Shown here: piece after piece, positions 32,701 through 45,517 of the stretch
Layout of the letters: each line of letters opens with the position of its first letter
How positions within the stretch are numbered: position 1 is the stretch's first letter
Assembly (NCBI RefSeq): GCF_000003605.2
Contig: NW_003157227.1
Coordinates: forward strand, 614,147-678,146
DNA from: Saccoglossus kowalevskii
Lineage: Eukaryota; Hemichordata; Enteropneusta; Harrimaniidae
DNA: 64,000 nucleotides
Direction: 5' to 3'
Notes under the pieces: generated by a model
The model's database searches: none
Told to the model about the DNA's origin: nothing
The model's input: the letters and a program-made list of their open reading frames with translations, nothing else
Made by a program: the position numbers and the translations under genes

Positions 32701-33130
32701 AACTGTAACGAATCCGTGACCAATCGCGGCCATCACACAATTATCGTTAATATTCAATATTACGAGTCACATTACAGATCCTTTATCCGTTTGAGTGTTC
32801 TGGGTGTATCAATGTAAACGCAAAATACGCTCAATTTGACATATAGCGCACAGCGTTAAAACATCATTTCATTGTATGGACGCGCATTGAGCCAGGCAAG
32901 TTGAAGACATGCGGAATAGCGACCACCAAATATGAACCACGACTAATCAATGATATTACGTATCACGTGACACCTTTTACTCCTTTAAGCGTTTTTGATG
33001 TTCGTGTCGCATAGATACGTGAGGCGATACTTATATTATAAGGAATTGACCATTAAAACTCGGGGGTAGATTTGTGCAAAAATAATGCAGGGAACAATTT
33101 TATTAAATTTACATCCCCTGAAAAATCCCC
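29741..33130. other. Intergenic, AT-rich, no recognised gene
   Basis: Contains a 16-base palindrome at 29995-30010. An ATG open frame at 31792-32313 has 173 codons, but it overlaps open frames in other phases, has no recognisable domain and is built from C-rich, repeat-like text, so it is not called. Confidence 0.35.
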
Positions 33131-33139
33131 TTATCCTCC

Positions 33140-33330
33140 GCAAGACAGGTTATTCCCACAGTTTTACAACGCGTGGTGCTATCCTTTGTGAAAAACTGTC
33201 TACGTCCGCACCTCGATGCGAGGCGATTGGTAAGGAATAAGGAACTGTCAGTCCCTTTTTCGACAGTGATTTCGTTAAATTATCGCGTCCTTGCACGAAC
33301 TGAAGTATTCGTTCCGCAATCAGAACAAAG
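33140..33330 (-). pseudogene. Non-LTR retrotransposon RT C-terminal remnant
   Basis: The - strand reads GRDNLTKSLSKKGLTVPYS and, after a Ser/His/Arg-rich gap, SQRIAPRVVKLWE before a stop. The R-x-PRVV-x-LWN-x-LP block is a hallmark of the end of the LINE ORF2 reverse transcriptase region. Only about 60 codons remain. Confidence 0.5.
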
Positions 33331-33412
33331 AGCTTATAATTGATATACAAGTGAATAACTACCATTGCTGACCAATATGGGCAAGGACTACAATTACACA
33401 TATAAATAAAAA

Positions 33413-34248
33413 AAGGACCTAGATTATATAATAAATTCGGACGAACGACCAAGATTACATAATAAATAATAAGAGCAAAGGAAGTAGATTATATAAGAAA
33501 GAAGGGCGAAGGAAAAAGATTACATAATAATATGGACGAAGGACAAAGATTACATAATAATATGGACGAAGGATAAAGATTACATAATAATATGGACGAA
33601 GGACAATGATTACATAAGAATATAGACGAAGGACAAAGATTACATAATAATATGGACGAAGGACAAAGATTACATAATAATATGGACGAAGGACAAAGAT
33701 TACATAATAATATGGACGAAGGACAAAGATTACATAATAATATGGACGAAGGACAAAGATTACATAATAATATGGACGAAGGACAAAGATTACATAATAA
33801 TATGGACGAAGGACAAAGATTACATAATAATATGGACGAAGGACAAAGATTACATAATAATATGGACGAAGGACAAAGATTATATAATAATATGGACGAA
33901 GGACAAAGATCACATAATAATATGGACGAAGGACAAAGATCACATAATAATATGGACGAAGGACAAAGATTACATAATAATATGGACGAAGGACAAAGAT
34001 CACATAATAATATGGACGAAGGACAAAGATTACATAATAATATGGACGAAGGACAAAGATTACATAATAATGTGGACGAAGGACAAAGATTACATAATAA
34101 TATGGACGAAGGACAAAGATTACATAATAATATGGACGAAGGACAAAGATTACATAATAATATGGACGAAGGACAAAGATTACATAATAATATGGACGAA
34201 GGACAAAGATTACATGATAATTTGGACGAAGGACAAAGATCACATAAT
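33413..34248. repeat. 30-bp minisatellite, about 28 units
   Basis: The unit GGACAAAGATTACATAATAA plus TATGGACGAA is repeated without register loss from 33511 to about 34248, with three more degenerate units to the left. Most units are identical; recurring variants are TTACAT/TCACAT and a few point changes. Because 30 is a multiple of three, the array stays open for 200-270 codons: MDEGQRLHNN units on the + strand and YYVIFVLRP or ILLCNLCPSS units on the - strand. A LINE remnant abuts the left side. The open frames are most simply a by-product of the repeat. Confidence 0.95.
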
Positions 34249-36960
34249 ATATATCCATCCATCTCCCATATTTATTTTGTAATAGTGGTCATTCACCCTT
34301 ATTTATTAGGTCTGCTTATTTCAAGCGCAATCAATTAATTACAAATGGGTTAGTCAATTAATCAATCAATCAATTCCTATTCCAATTATGTTCAATTTCT
34401 GTTTTCCCCACCTTGTTTTGTTTTTTTATTTTTTTTCAACAGAGTAAGAAATGTATTTTCTAAATGGGGGAATAATGATTATATTTATTCGTATTCATGG
34501 CAACCGTTTAGCTCACCATGTTTTTTGTTTATTTTCGTTTTAGATGATCAACGTTGCACATCGATTACGTGACTTATTTACTCCATTGCTTGGTATAACA
34601 ACTTCATCTGCAACACTTCATACGATTGCGGACCAGTTGTTTTGCACTACATCGTAAATGTCGTCCCATCTTTTTGTTGGTCTACGTTCTTTTCTTTTGT
34701 TTAACAGTTTTCATGTTATGATTCCCTTACCCCCCTTATTGTCATTCTCGCAGCATATCCCACCCACTCTATTTCAACTCCTTCTTTCAATCAATTACAA
34801 CAGTTCGTCAATTGTGTCGTTTCTCTGATCTATTCTTTTCTCTGATTTAATATTGTGTACTTGTTATTCGGCGCATCGACTTCACCGGGATTCTACTGAG
34901 AACCTATCTTTCCGTTTTGTTCTTGGTTCATGTTCAGCAGTCTGAACCACATGGCATTGCTAATAGTATGACTCCAGGGCGATGTAATTCCTCTTTAAAT
35001 TTATCTCTTCATGCCATTATCAGATGTTGATAAGGATTGACCGAGGAAGGCATATTAATTAACTTTTTCAACGATATTATTTTCGTTTTTGATTAACGAT
35101 CGTTCTACAGGGAGTAGGAACAAAATATTAAAACGGTCATAAAAATATAAGTATACTGTGTAAATACAGTCCAGTATTGGCATCGTAAACTGGGCCTCGC
35201 AAAACAATTCTTAAATTCGTCAACAGAGGTCGCTGTGCAGTGGAGAAATAAATGAACAAAAAACACCGTGTCCAGACCCAATATATAAATAGATAATTGA
35301 ATAATAAATAATATTGTATAATAATTTCGCAATTACTTATCAGATAAGATTAACAAAACTCAATTAATCAATACAGATATTATAATTAACTACTGAATAA
35401 AGTGGAAGTAGAAAAAAATACTCATTCTTTATTAGTTTTAGGGACATTTTAAGAGTTTCAATTTGAATATCATCTTTCACTACATCATACGAAGTAAAAT
35501 CGTACAATTTTAATGTCTTTGACCTTGACCATTTTATTTCAAACTATGTTTTAGTTCGGCAGTTCCTATTTCCCAAGCCAAATTCTCCTAGTTTACAGAT
35601 AAACCGGAAGAAACAGGAAAACCATTGAAAAGTCAGAAAAAGACTAAATCACTTCAGCCAAAAAAAAACAAAAAAACAGTTATTCGTTTAGGCAGTGTGT
35701 ATTTTCCTATGGTTTCAAATCTGTGAATTTCATTTTTTTTCTTTTTTTGACAGTAATTTAAAGAGCAAGAACGAAAAAAATGCAGACAAACATTGATTTT
35801 GGTAGTAAGTCGAAAGCTACCAAAATCAATGTTTTTTTGTATATTCAATAACCCCATCAATAGTACGGATGTAAACCCAAATAGTTCTTTACCGGCGGTG
35901 AACATGCCTATGGAACTGCAATTGTAAGATATGCCTTTGCTTGGAACGAATGGTTTGGACCGTATCATTCCCCATCTGAGAGAATAACATGACGTATTAA
36001 TGTACAATTTTTATTCGAAGTTATGTTAAGGCAAATCATATTACCTAACATGTAAATTCCCTTTCGATCAGTCAGGTTGCGTAACAAATTTATTAAAAAA
36101 ACAAAATTTTTAAAAATAGCTTTAGCATGTTCTTTATAATGTTTATAAAATACTTTGCAGCATGGTAAATATTTTCTGCTTGTGTCGATCAATATCTTGT
36201 ATATTAGCTAATTGCATACTAGTTAACTGTTTTCAGCTCATGCCTTTGGCAAAATTAACAATATGATGCGTTCACATGTTAATTACCTCCGCCGAGGAGG
36301 ATATGTTTTGCTAGCCTGCGCATGTTTATATTTCTTTATTAAGCAGGATAACTCAAACATTTATATATACATTCTCCTGATAGGTTGCCAAGAAAGCAAA
36401 GCAAGTATGCACATCAATACTTTCACTGAAACATTTATTGTTGATGTACCTGGAAATCTTTGACGCCAAACTGTTACTAATACATATGTACAGTGGTGAA
36501 CTTCGGGTGTTTATAAATGCACCGAGTCGTGTTTTTATGGTGAAATGGGCAGAATGTTTAAGATTCACGCGTATGGAAACATTTTGGTTAAGAGTTCCGA
36601 AAATGGATACAAATCACTATGTATACCAACGAGGCTGAAAGCAAGATTAATTGTTCGTCTCTTGTCCGATCAAATATTTATTATTTCTTAATGGATTTGG
36701 TTTATCTGTTCAAATCGAGAATTGGGCGGTACTTCCACCTTTTTGACATTTTTCAAACATAAAATTAGAGCTCAAACTGTTATTGTTATCTATCTCCTGT
36801 TGGGGGTTCTCTGATCTTTAATTGTAATTATAAAATTAAATATTTACCCATAATGCTGCCTCCTTTCTATGAAAGTTCACTCAACAGTTGGCGGAAAATT
36901 CATTGTTACGAGGTTGAGTACACACTAGCAAATATCATAATTTGGAACAACCAACAAATT
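34249..36960. other. Intergenic, AT-rich, no recognised gene
   Basis: No coding sequence recognised. Holds the perfect hairpin at 35788-35834 and short A/T runs. Small open frames here are AT-driven. Confidence 0.35.
35788..35834. repeat. Perfect 18-bp hairpin with 11-base loop
   Basis: AAACATTGATTTTGGTAG (35788-35805), loop TAAGTCGAAAG, then its exact reverse complement at 35817-35834. It does not extend outward. It is too short for a usual miRNA precursor and has no terminator context in a eukaryote; it may be a small foldback remnant. Confidence 0.7.
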
Positions 36961-37059
36961 CTAATAAATAACAAAAGTTAATGTTAGCCAGATTTTATCT
37001 CAAAAGGTATTGTGTACCTTTGTGATCTATACGATTCCACTGGTCAGTTTAAAAACTGG

Positions 37060-37780
37060 GAAGCATTGAGAGTCATTTGTATGACGCAGAACCACTTTTT
37101 GCTATGGTTGGGAATAATAGACCACAATTACTTATAGGTATAACCATTAATGATAAATTTATGTATCTGAAGGATTTAAAATGCAAGCTAATACGAAGAA
37201 TTGTGTCTAGCTTTTATCTAATTTCACCAATTCGTAAGAGTACTCTTTTCTTTACTCATTTGTTTCGCATTGAAGACACCGATTGGAGGGAAATATTTCT
37301 TTTACCATGTGCTGTCACCATGGGAACAAAACAGCAAGAATTTCAGTAGAAGATAACACATAATGTCCTATATACAAACTCCATGCTACATCACATGAGA
37401 CCTTCTCTTACAGCCTCTGGTCTTTGTACGTTTTGTCATAGTGTTGAAAAAACACTCCTACACTTGTTTGTCAATTGTGAATATGTTAAAAACATTTGGA
37501 CTACATTGTGTGTTCAATATGGAACAAATTTAAGAACCCCAGGTGCTCTCACATGTAAACAAATATTATTAGGTGATACCTAATTCCTAAGCTATTGAAT
37601 CATCTAATTATCATTACCAAAATTGACAATTTACACTAGTAAATTAAAAAAACTGTTTACCCTCCTTTAACATGGTTAAAATGAACATACATAAAATACA
37701 ACAAATGGAACACTATATTTTAATTAAGCAAAATAAAACAAACCTCTATTTTGAAAAGTGGGGATATCTTAAAATTAGGT
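37060..37780 (+). pseudogene. L1/Tx1-like LINE ORF2 C-terminal fragment
   Basis: Two adjacent open stretches separated by one stop. The second contains KITHNVLYTNSMLHHM, then GLCTFCHSVEKTLLHLFVNC, the zf-RVT zinc-binding domain typical of the end of L1/Tx1 ORF2, then EYVKNIW. Further on, ILIKQNKTNLYFEKWGYLK is the characteristic C-terminal block. Stops at 37348 and 37580 show it is dead. Confidence 0.7.
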
Positions 37781-40229
37781 AATGTTTTTGTTTTGTTTTC
37801 TACATGGTATTTTTGTCATTCTTGTTAACCTTTCTTGGGGGGTCTGGCAAAATATGGCTCCACCATATCCAGCTACTTTATTTTGTTATAATTTTACATG
37901 TATATTTATATACTAAAACGGGTGATGTTTTGTTGACGATCGTATTGAAGCCGTAGCTGTAAATATTCATCAAAATGTATCAACATTTTGTACATTATAC
38001 AATAACTCTTTATTAAAGTAATTGAACTGATTTGGGTGGAATAAAATATTTTTTATTTGGAACACATCGCAATTGATCAGAAAATATTGTTTTGCTCCAA
38101 TTTTCTGCGTCGATTCCGTGGGCCGGTGACCGTTATACAATTTAAAATCAGTTTGCATTGTTTACTATAGCTGTTTACAGTGTTCTAATCATTACTATTT
38201 ACTTATTTTTTGCTTCCATTCTAGATAATTATGCTCAGTGATGTAAAATTGAAGCGATGACTGAATAAACGAACCTTGGCTGGCGAAGATGTATCTGGAA
38301 GTGTACACATTTGTTGGAAGTGAACAAAATATTCAATGTAATGACAAAAATTGTAAAATGCTGTGGAATTTCTTTTGTAAATAAAAATATACTAGCAATT
38401 TTCTATTAAATTAATGGTTTATTCAAGTGGGTAAAATATAATGTACAGAAAGATTGCCCGTAGAGTATCGGTACACTGAAAAGTGAGCAACTGACAGCCT
38501 GTATAAAAGGGGGCCTGTGATTGGCTGTTACTTACGCGAGATTTGAACGGGACTTACATAGGCGTCGGATCAGATGTATGTAGGGCGGAATTTTAAAAAA
38601 TCACAAAATTAAAATCAAAGTAAAATAAAAAGGCATTAATAACAAAAGTAATAAAACATAAAATTAAAATAAGTTTATAGCCAAAATAATTAAAGCCGGT
38701 ACACTACATCAGATTTTAATCAGATTGATTAATATGTAGAGAGGAGCAAGATAAACACATCTAGATGAACATCCTGTTTAAAATTTGTTTTTATACGACA
38801 CTAATTTTGTACCACAGGTTTTATGGTAACAGTACTGAATAGACGGCCACAGATGTGAATTCGGTAGCCAGGGAATTTCAGGAATGATTTTATTGAAAGA
38901 TTTTTTTCAGATTATATATTCTTTATTATAATGTTTATTAATTAGCTAATTTGCATACTAATTCAGTGTATTTTCGTACATCATAAAAAATGCAATGTCG
39001 TAATAATTAAAATTAGTTAACATACTGGAGTGTATTGCTAGATTGATAACACAAAGCACAAAATAAACGCAATATCAACCACAAATGTAATATCCTTCTA
39101 CAACAAATGTATTAATGTCAGCCACAAATATAATATTCTTCTACCACAAATGTAATATCCTTTTACAATAAATGTAATAACCTTCCACAACAAGTGTAAT
39201 AAAATGTGATAACAAACACAAATCTAGTAACTCCCAACCACAAATTACAATAAAGTGTATTATCATACTTCTATACCATGAAAGCCAACCAGATTCGCTC
39301 ATCACAGGTTAAACGTATTCATATGTCTACGACTATGCGAGTATACGAGTATGAGAGAAAAAACTATGTTTGTATCAATTTCGCATGGCTACAAGCTTTA
39401 ATTCGTCTCTGCTCTCGAAGAATCTGTGAGTCGTGGGGTCTACATCCATATTTTCAAGGTCGCGGAACACAATGGTGATATATTTAGTAATATTCAAACA
39501 TCCCCCAACTTAAATTATTAAAAAATGTCCGCCATGTGGCCGGTTAAAACTTCTATATACCTAAGTATATGACACCTTTACAAAATAATCCCACCATTGA
39601 CATCAATGTTTTCAAGGTCAAAGAACAGAAATCATTAATACTACCCAAACATCACTCATATAATTTGCATAAATTCTTAATATATTCAAAATAGCCGCCA
39701 TATAAGGTAAATGTTATTGCATACCAACGTCTTTAAGGTCAGATAACAAATTTATAACCATCTGTATTTGCATAAATATTGTAAATTATGAATGGTTTTT
39801 AAATTGGTATGATTAGGGTCATCTGGTTGAATTCCATGTGAATTGACTTACAAATAATGGTATTGAAGATGTTTCATGACCCCCCCCCCCCATATTCAAT
39901 TAAATTCAAATTCACCATTTTCTGTATTGCACATTGCATTATCAGATTCCCCAGGAATAATTTGAAATTTTACACAGTGAAGTCATACTTACTTTGCAAA
40001 CATCTAATGTAGAGCATTGGATATATTCAATGGGTGGAGTACAAAGCATACTCAGGTAACATGTGGGAGTTCAAGCTAGAAAGCATTTCAGTGATGGCCT
40101 CACAACATTTAGAATAACAAGAGGTTACTCGCAAAAATACAATACAAAGTTTGAATTAACCATGCCGTGTGTTGTAAGTTATTCATGCGATTGGAATATC
40201 TTATGTTTTTTTACAACTAGATTATGTGT
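37781..40229. other. Intergenic, AT-rich
   Basis: No gene recognised. Contains TATAAAAGGGGG at about 38501 with GATTGGCT 15 bases on (possible promoter text, no gene follows), the degenerate repeat at 39060-39255 and a poly-C run near 39881. Confidence 0.35.
39060..39255. repeat. Degenerate tandem repeat, unit about 25-30 bases
   Basis: Variants of CCACAAATGTAATATCCTTC recur at least six times with drifting spacing. AT-rich and old. Confidence 0.6.
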
Positions 40230-41960
40230 CTTATTTATAGCATTTCTAACTCTCTATAATATTTTTTTTATTATTAACTAATATGCAAAAGTTACAATGA
40301 CAAATTACAGACAAAAACAACATAAAAAACAGTCATAATATTCAATGAAAGGCCCCCTCTTCTTTACTTTGCCCTTCTGTTCTGTGTTTTCGTTACTTTC
40401 CAAATCAAAGATTTGTTTGACACAGGATTTAAACTCTACAATGTTTGGCTTAATGTGTTGTAACTAGCACTCAAATATATAATAACAATGTATAAATAGA
40501 GAATTAACGAGAAAATGAATTCTTTGAAAGAGGATAACCATTTTCTAATTGAATTCCAAAACTACAACTACAATCCCGGAATAAGTGATAGTCTTCACTA
40601 ACCACTTCACAAAAAGAGCATAATGGAGACTCTGAGATTCCATGCATACAGAAATTGATGCAAAAAGGCAAAAATTTCATAGTAAGTTTGTACTGGAAAT
40701 TTCTAAGCTTTGTATTGAAGGCGATTTTGAACTGGAGTGTACATACTATAATATTCAGGATGTCATGCCAGTAGTGGTGGATACGTATTGGAATTCCATC
40801 GCTTAAAAAAGGTTTCAGCAGCACAGTGTACAACTCTTTAATAATTTTATCGCCACTTTACATCATTACACGTACGAACACTTTAGTAACACAACCAGCT
40901 ATGGGATTCCTTTATTTTGAAGAAATGACAGATTTTAACTGAAAGAATTCGGTTACATACATCCTAATACCGCAAAATAAGTTGTTCAAATGCTAGAAAA
41001 GTACAGTTCTCGCCAGGAAGGTCATTAATAAAAACAATACCACAATCTATAAAACTATTGGTATATTATTTATGCGGATATTAGAATTATTCCGAATGAT
41101 TTCCTGACAGAGACTCTAAATCGTAAGTTCTGATTCAATACAATTATAAACGCAGCCGTGCTGTAAGAATTTGTTTTAAGAAATTAGAATATAAATGGTC
41201 CAATATTCATGTCTTATGGTTTGAAACATAGAACAAGGAACCACCAAAGCTTCCTAATAGATAGTTATAAAATCTACTGCAGACAGAACTTTTCAGGATC
41301 GTTAAAAACCCTCATATTGATTAAATTCAGACCGTGTTTTAAACTGTGTTTCTTCTAATCCAGTCACGTTTACCTCCCCACAAAACCTAAAACACCAACT
41401 TGAAGGCTCATTGGGCGAGCGAAGTGACATGCTTTAACTATAATAATCTTACTATACTCCATGGCAGCAGTATTTTCCTCGCTTTTTAGAAACGAGTATT
41501 AAAATTTAGTGTGACTAGCTGTGATGAATCTTCAGGAATATGAATACCCAATACATCAACAGATCCGTCAATCCAAGTTAAAGGATGTGACGTCTCAATA
41601 TGGAAATTACTATGTTTTAATGACCCAATACGCATCATTTTACGTTTTTCATTATTCGGTTTCATATCGGAAATTTTAGAAAAACCACTAATAATATCCA
41701 GCAATTTACAAAACGACTGTTTTGTAGGCACAATTATGAAACTCGCTTCATCTGCATATTGTAAAATTTTGTTTTGAATTGGTCCTGTGAATAAATCTCT
41801 GATTTCCTCACAACAGCAATGACAAAAAGATATGGTGATAATGGACGGTCTTGTTGAACACCTCGAAAGAGGTCAAATTTCTGGGAAATATTTTTCAAAA
41901 TTGATGATACGACTACTTATATTTTTATACATAACACATACACAAGTAACCAACTGACTA
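40230..41960 (-). pseudogene. L1/Tx1-like LINE fragment, RT palm to 3' end
   Basis: Reading leftward on the - strand: RGVQQDRPLSPYLFVIAV near 41850, the palm block; then QYADEASFIIVPTKQSF near 41740, where the catalytic Y-A-D-D is Y-A-D-E; then KLLDIISGFSKISDMKPNNE and WIDGSVDVLGIHIPE. At 40504-40833 come KLRNFQYKLTMKFLPF and SESPLCSFCEVVSEDYHLF, the zf-RVT domain. Stops and frameshifts separate the blocks. The left part (40230-40500) is the 3' tail, also found at 44490. Confidence 0.75.
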
Positions 41961-44489
41961 TAATAATGCCTAGACCATTCTGTTTAATAAATATGACTAT
42001 TGACATGATACCTTTGTCATTTACACAAGGAAAAAGCTTCTAATAGAGCAATTATGTGGTTATATAATATAAATATTGTTCTATCACACCAAGTTATAAA
42101 GAGACAAATGTGATAAAATAAGAAAGTGACTGGCATGCATTATTATAGAAGAATGACATTAAAGTTATGAATATTAATTACTAACATCAAGATTGTAAAA
42201 CCATGTAAATTACTGTAATTAAAACAATTTAATTTAAATTTCAATGCAATGTATGCTACCACGTGTCGAATTCACGTAGCGAATTCTTGGGAAAATGATT
42301 TATAATAAATTTACAAATTTGTTAATTTGAAATTTGAAGCATAGTTTTCTAAGGCTTGCTGTACTCGTACTTTCGTATTGTCGGAGATTCATAATGTATA
42401 TATTCGTTTGTGATACTGTTCTCATTTGTAGGTCATTTGTTTATCTATACGTATGAAGGATTCTTCTAAATAATTCTTGACCAATGAGAATCATTCAATT
42501 ACAGCCAATGAGCGATTAGCTATTTTTCACCAATCATCTTACTCGTTATCTTTTAACTCGCATGCAATTCACTCATTTGTATATCCCGCCTACTTGTTTT
42601 CTATCACGTTCGCAAAGTGCCGATTTTAGATATTCGAAGCTCCCCTTTCATGTGTCAACTGTTAGTATGTCACTCATAAAGGTAACACAATTTTAATTTT
42701 CGCGGATACCAAAATAGCAGCATATATCAAAATAAGTCGGTGCATGAAATCAGTATTTAAGAGGCTGAATTGTTTATTTTAAAAATACTCCCTATGCTTC
42801 GTTATTTTCGGAGTTGTTTTATATATGCTGGTTGTTGACTGTTACAGTAGCGATATATATAATTGTCTTTATTCACCAAGTGAAGAAACTCGCCAGATGC
42901 TACTCCGACAACTTAAAATGTTAGCAATGCTTCCAACACAACAACCGAATTTCACAAGATTTCAAAGTAGTGAGTACATTTCTTTATGAGTTAGTCTGTA
43001 TACGTCTGTTCACCGTAGGCATAACGTTCGACATGGTCACTTTGACGTGTAAATGCATCAAATGTTCACTGGTTTGTATTCTTTCTATTTTCGTGAGAGA
43101 CCTAGGTCAAGCTATCCTATTAAGGTGCGAATATTCTGCCAATGGTTTTTAGTTTGAAATATTACTGTACAAACAAGCTATTTAAATTACAATATTGTGC
43201 GTGCGACGGTTTTGTGATTGTATTTTATAATGTTTAGTTAGAGCGTGGCTGTGTCTACAGTGCACTTGCAATTTTTATACCTCGCTGCTGTTCTATTTCA
43301 TTATTTTATCGAATTCGATACTATCTCCAAATTTAATTTCGAAATTGATGTTAGGTTTGTAGGATTTTATATTCATTTATTTGTCGATAATAACTTGTGT
43401 AATTTTAAACTATTTAAATAATTCACCGAACTGAAACAAACTCACCATCCTACCATCTCCCTGTACACAGTAAATTGTGTACGTTCGTTCTGGCGTTCAA
43501 TCAGTTGTGTTTAATAATTGATTGAAAGTTTTCCAGTGATCATCATAACGTTCCTGCAGTTAGCATATGTTTCTCTTGAAAATGAATATTAATACGTTAT
43601 GCAACAAGTAGGGATGAATGTAAAGCAAAAAAAAGATGTATACGATAACAACAGATGATACTTATCATCTGTACTACGTATTTATCTATCTAATCCGTCT
43701 GTTTCAGAGCCACAGTCACATCCTTAAAAATAATAGTTGTGAATTGTTTCCTCCTTTGACTGACATCAAATGCAGAGTGTATTGTTCACCTGCACTACAA
43801 TTTACTATTTCTATAAATTATATTATGCAATAACTTCCTTTGAAATTCCTGTAATGTTGTTTCCATTATCAACAAAAAGGGAATCCAGACAATTTTTGCT
43901 CTCAATCATTAAACAGAAAAATAAGGTACATTTTAGAGGTGTAAAATATTGAACAGAAATACATAATATCCAAGGGTGTGATATACACCCTAATATCCTT
44001 GACACAAGATCAGCGAAGTTGTAAAAAAATCTCATAAAAACACAACGGATCTCTCCGTTCTAATCATTCCCGGATTGTACTTCTTCCCAATCCCCGCCAT
44101 TGGAATAACTGATTTTGATTACATTTTCTAGATCAAGTACATAGACCCCCCCCCCCATTTAAAAAAAATAAGACATACAAATTTACCGTTCATTAAAGTC
44201 TGTGCATTGTTCGGTTTCAAAAAATGAATTATATGCTTTCATTTCATTCCAACACTAAAGTAAACTTTTATAAAAACTTACATTGAAATATTAAAACCAT
44301 TCCCATCATTCTGGTATAGTAATTAAAGAAAACTTTCCAGGGAAAAAAATGCAATACTTGTAGTCCATCCAAAATATGAAATAACCCATCACTAATTGCA
44401 AAAGTAACGATTCCACTTTTATTCAATTTAGAATTATATTAAATAACGGATTATGAACGGATTTATCAGATGCTGGTGTGTCTTATTTG
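41961..44489. other. Intergenic, with a triple CCAAT cluster
   Basis: No gene recognised. Includes the CCAAT cluster at 42481-42534 and a poly-C run near 44146. Open frames up to 65 codons look random. Confidence 0.35.
42481..42534 (+). promoter_or_regulatory. Three CCAAT boxes spaced 24-25 bases
   Basis: CCAAT occurs at 42481-42485, 42505-42509 and 42530-42534 in the same orientation. Regularly spaced CCAAT boxes are the classic NF-Y promoter layout. A GC-type CCCGCC follows near 42585. No downstream gene was identified, so this is a candidate only. Confidence 0.3.
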
Positions 44490-45050
44490 TAGCATTTCTA
44501 ACTAATATACAAAGTTATAATGCCAAATTACAGACAAAAACAACATAAAAAACATTTACAGATCATAATATTCAATGAAAGGCCCCCACTTCTTTACAAA
44601 CTTTGTTCTTCTGTTCTGAGCTTTCGCAATGATACTTTACAAATCAAAGATTTGTTTTACACTGGACAGAAAACCTACAATGTTTGGCTTAACGCGTTGT
44701 AACTTCCACTTAAATATATAATAACGACCTATAAGTAGGACATAGTTAAGCATTGGATTAGCATGCTCATCAATATCTCCCAGAAAACATTTTGTAGCAT
44801 TTAATGAGAAAATGAATCCTGTAAAAGAGGATAACTATTTTCTAATGGAATTTCAAAACCTGTATGAAAATCTACGTACAATCCCAAAATAAGGGATAGT
44901 AGTCTTCACTAAGCTCTTCACAAAAAGATAATTCAGACCGCCCTTATCATACGTGTTGTAAACTGTGTTCCTCGCTTTCTCGAACGAGTATTAAAATTTA
45001 GTGTGACTAGCTGTGATGAATATCCAGGAACATGAATACCCAATATATTT
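44490..45050 (-). pseudogene. Second, internally deleted copy of the LINE fragment
   Basis: The + strand text matches 40230-40620 (for example AATTACAGACAAAAACAACA, TCAATGAAAGGCCCCC, TACAATGTTTGGCTTAA), then jumps to text of 41322-41360 and of 41478-41550 (ACGAGTATTAAAATTTAGTG). Two deletions, about 700 and 120 bases, relative to the first copy explain it. About 80 bases near 44740-44815 are absent from the first copy. Confidence 0.75.
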
Positions 45051-45517
45051 AAATGATACCATAGAATATGAATGACATACGAGTGTAGCTACATAATTAG
45101 ATAAATGTAACACAGTACATTCCTACAGATGAGGAGCATTTATAAGACAACTAAACTCAACGTAATGCTTATTTAGATTGAAATAGATGCCATAGAGTAT
45201 GGATTACAATCTAGCGAAAGTATGTCTTCGTCTATATCATGCACTACTGAAATGATATATCGATAGATACAACAGTATGTAGGAATATATATGTAAAACA
45301 TATTTATATGTCTCCAAAATCTGACCAGCCCTATTGGAATATCAAAAATATTGATGAGCTAATAATGAATCTTATAAGATAAGAGACTGCTTGTCTCAGA
45401 TTTTCACAAATTGAATAAAAATACTACGTTTTCACCAAAATATATGTTACAAATTTATGAACGGATATAAAAACAAGTATTTTTGTTTGAATCATGTCTA
45501 GCATTTAAATTATGCTT

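Noticed and set aside
33455-34262. Hydrophobic - strand repeat proteins of 257-267 codons
   Set aside because: They are readings of the 30-bp minisatellite; any stop-free unit whose length divides by three gives these.
38501-38530. TATAAAAGGGGG with nearby GATTGGCT
   Set aside because: Looks like a core promoter, but no open frame or donor follows within reach and the CCAAT orientation is wrong for it.
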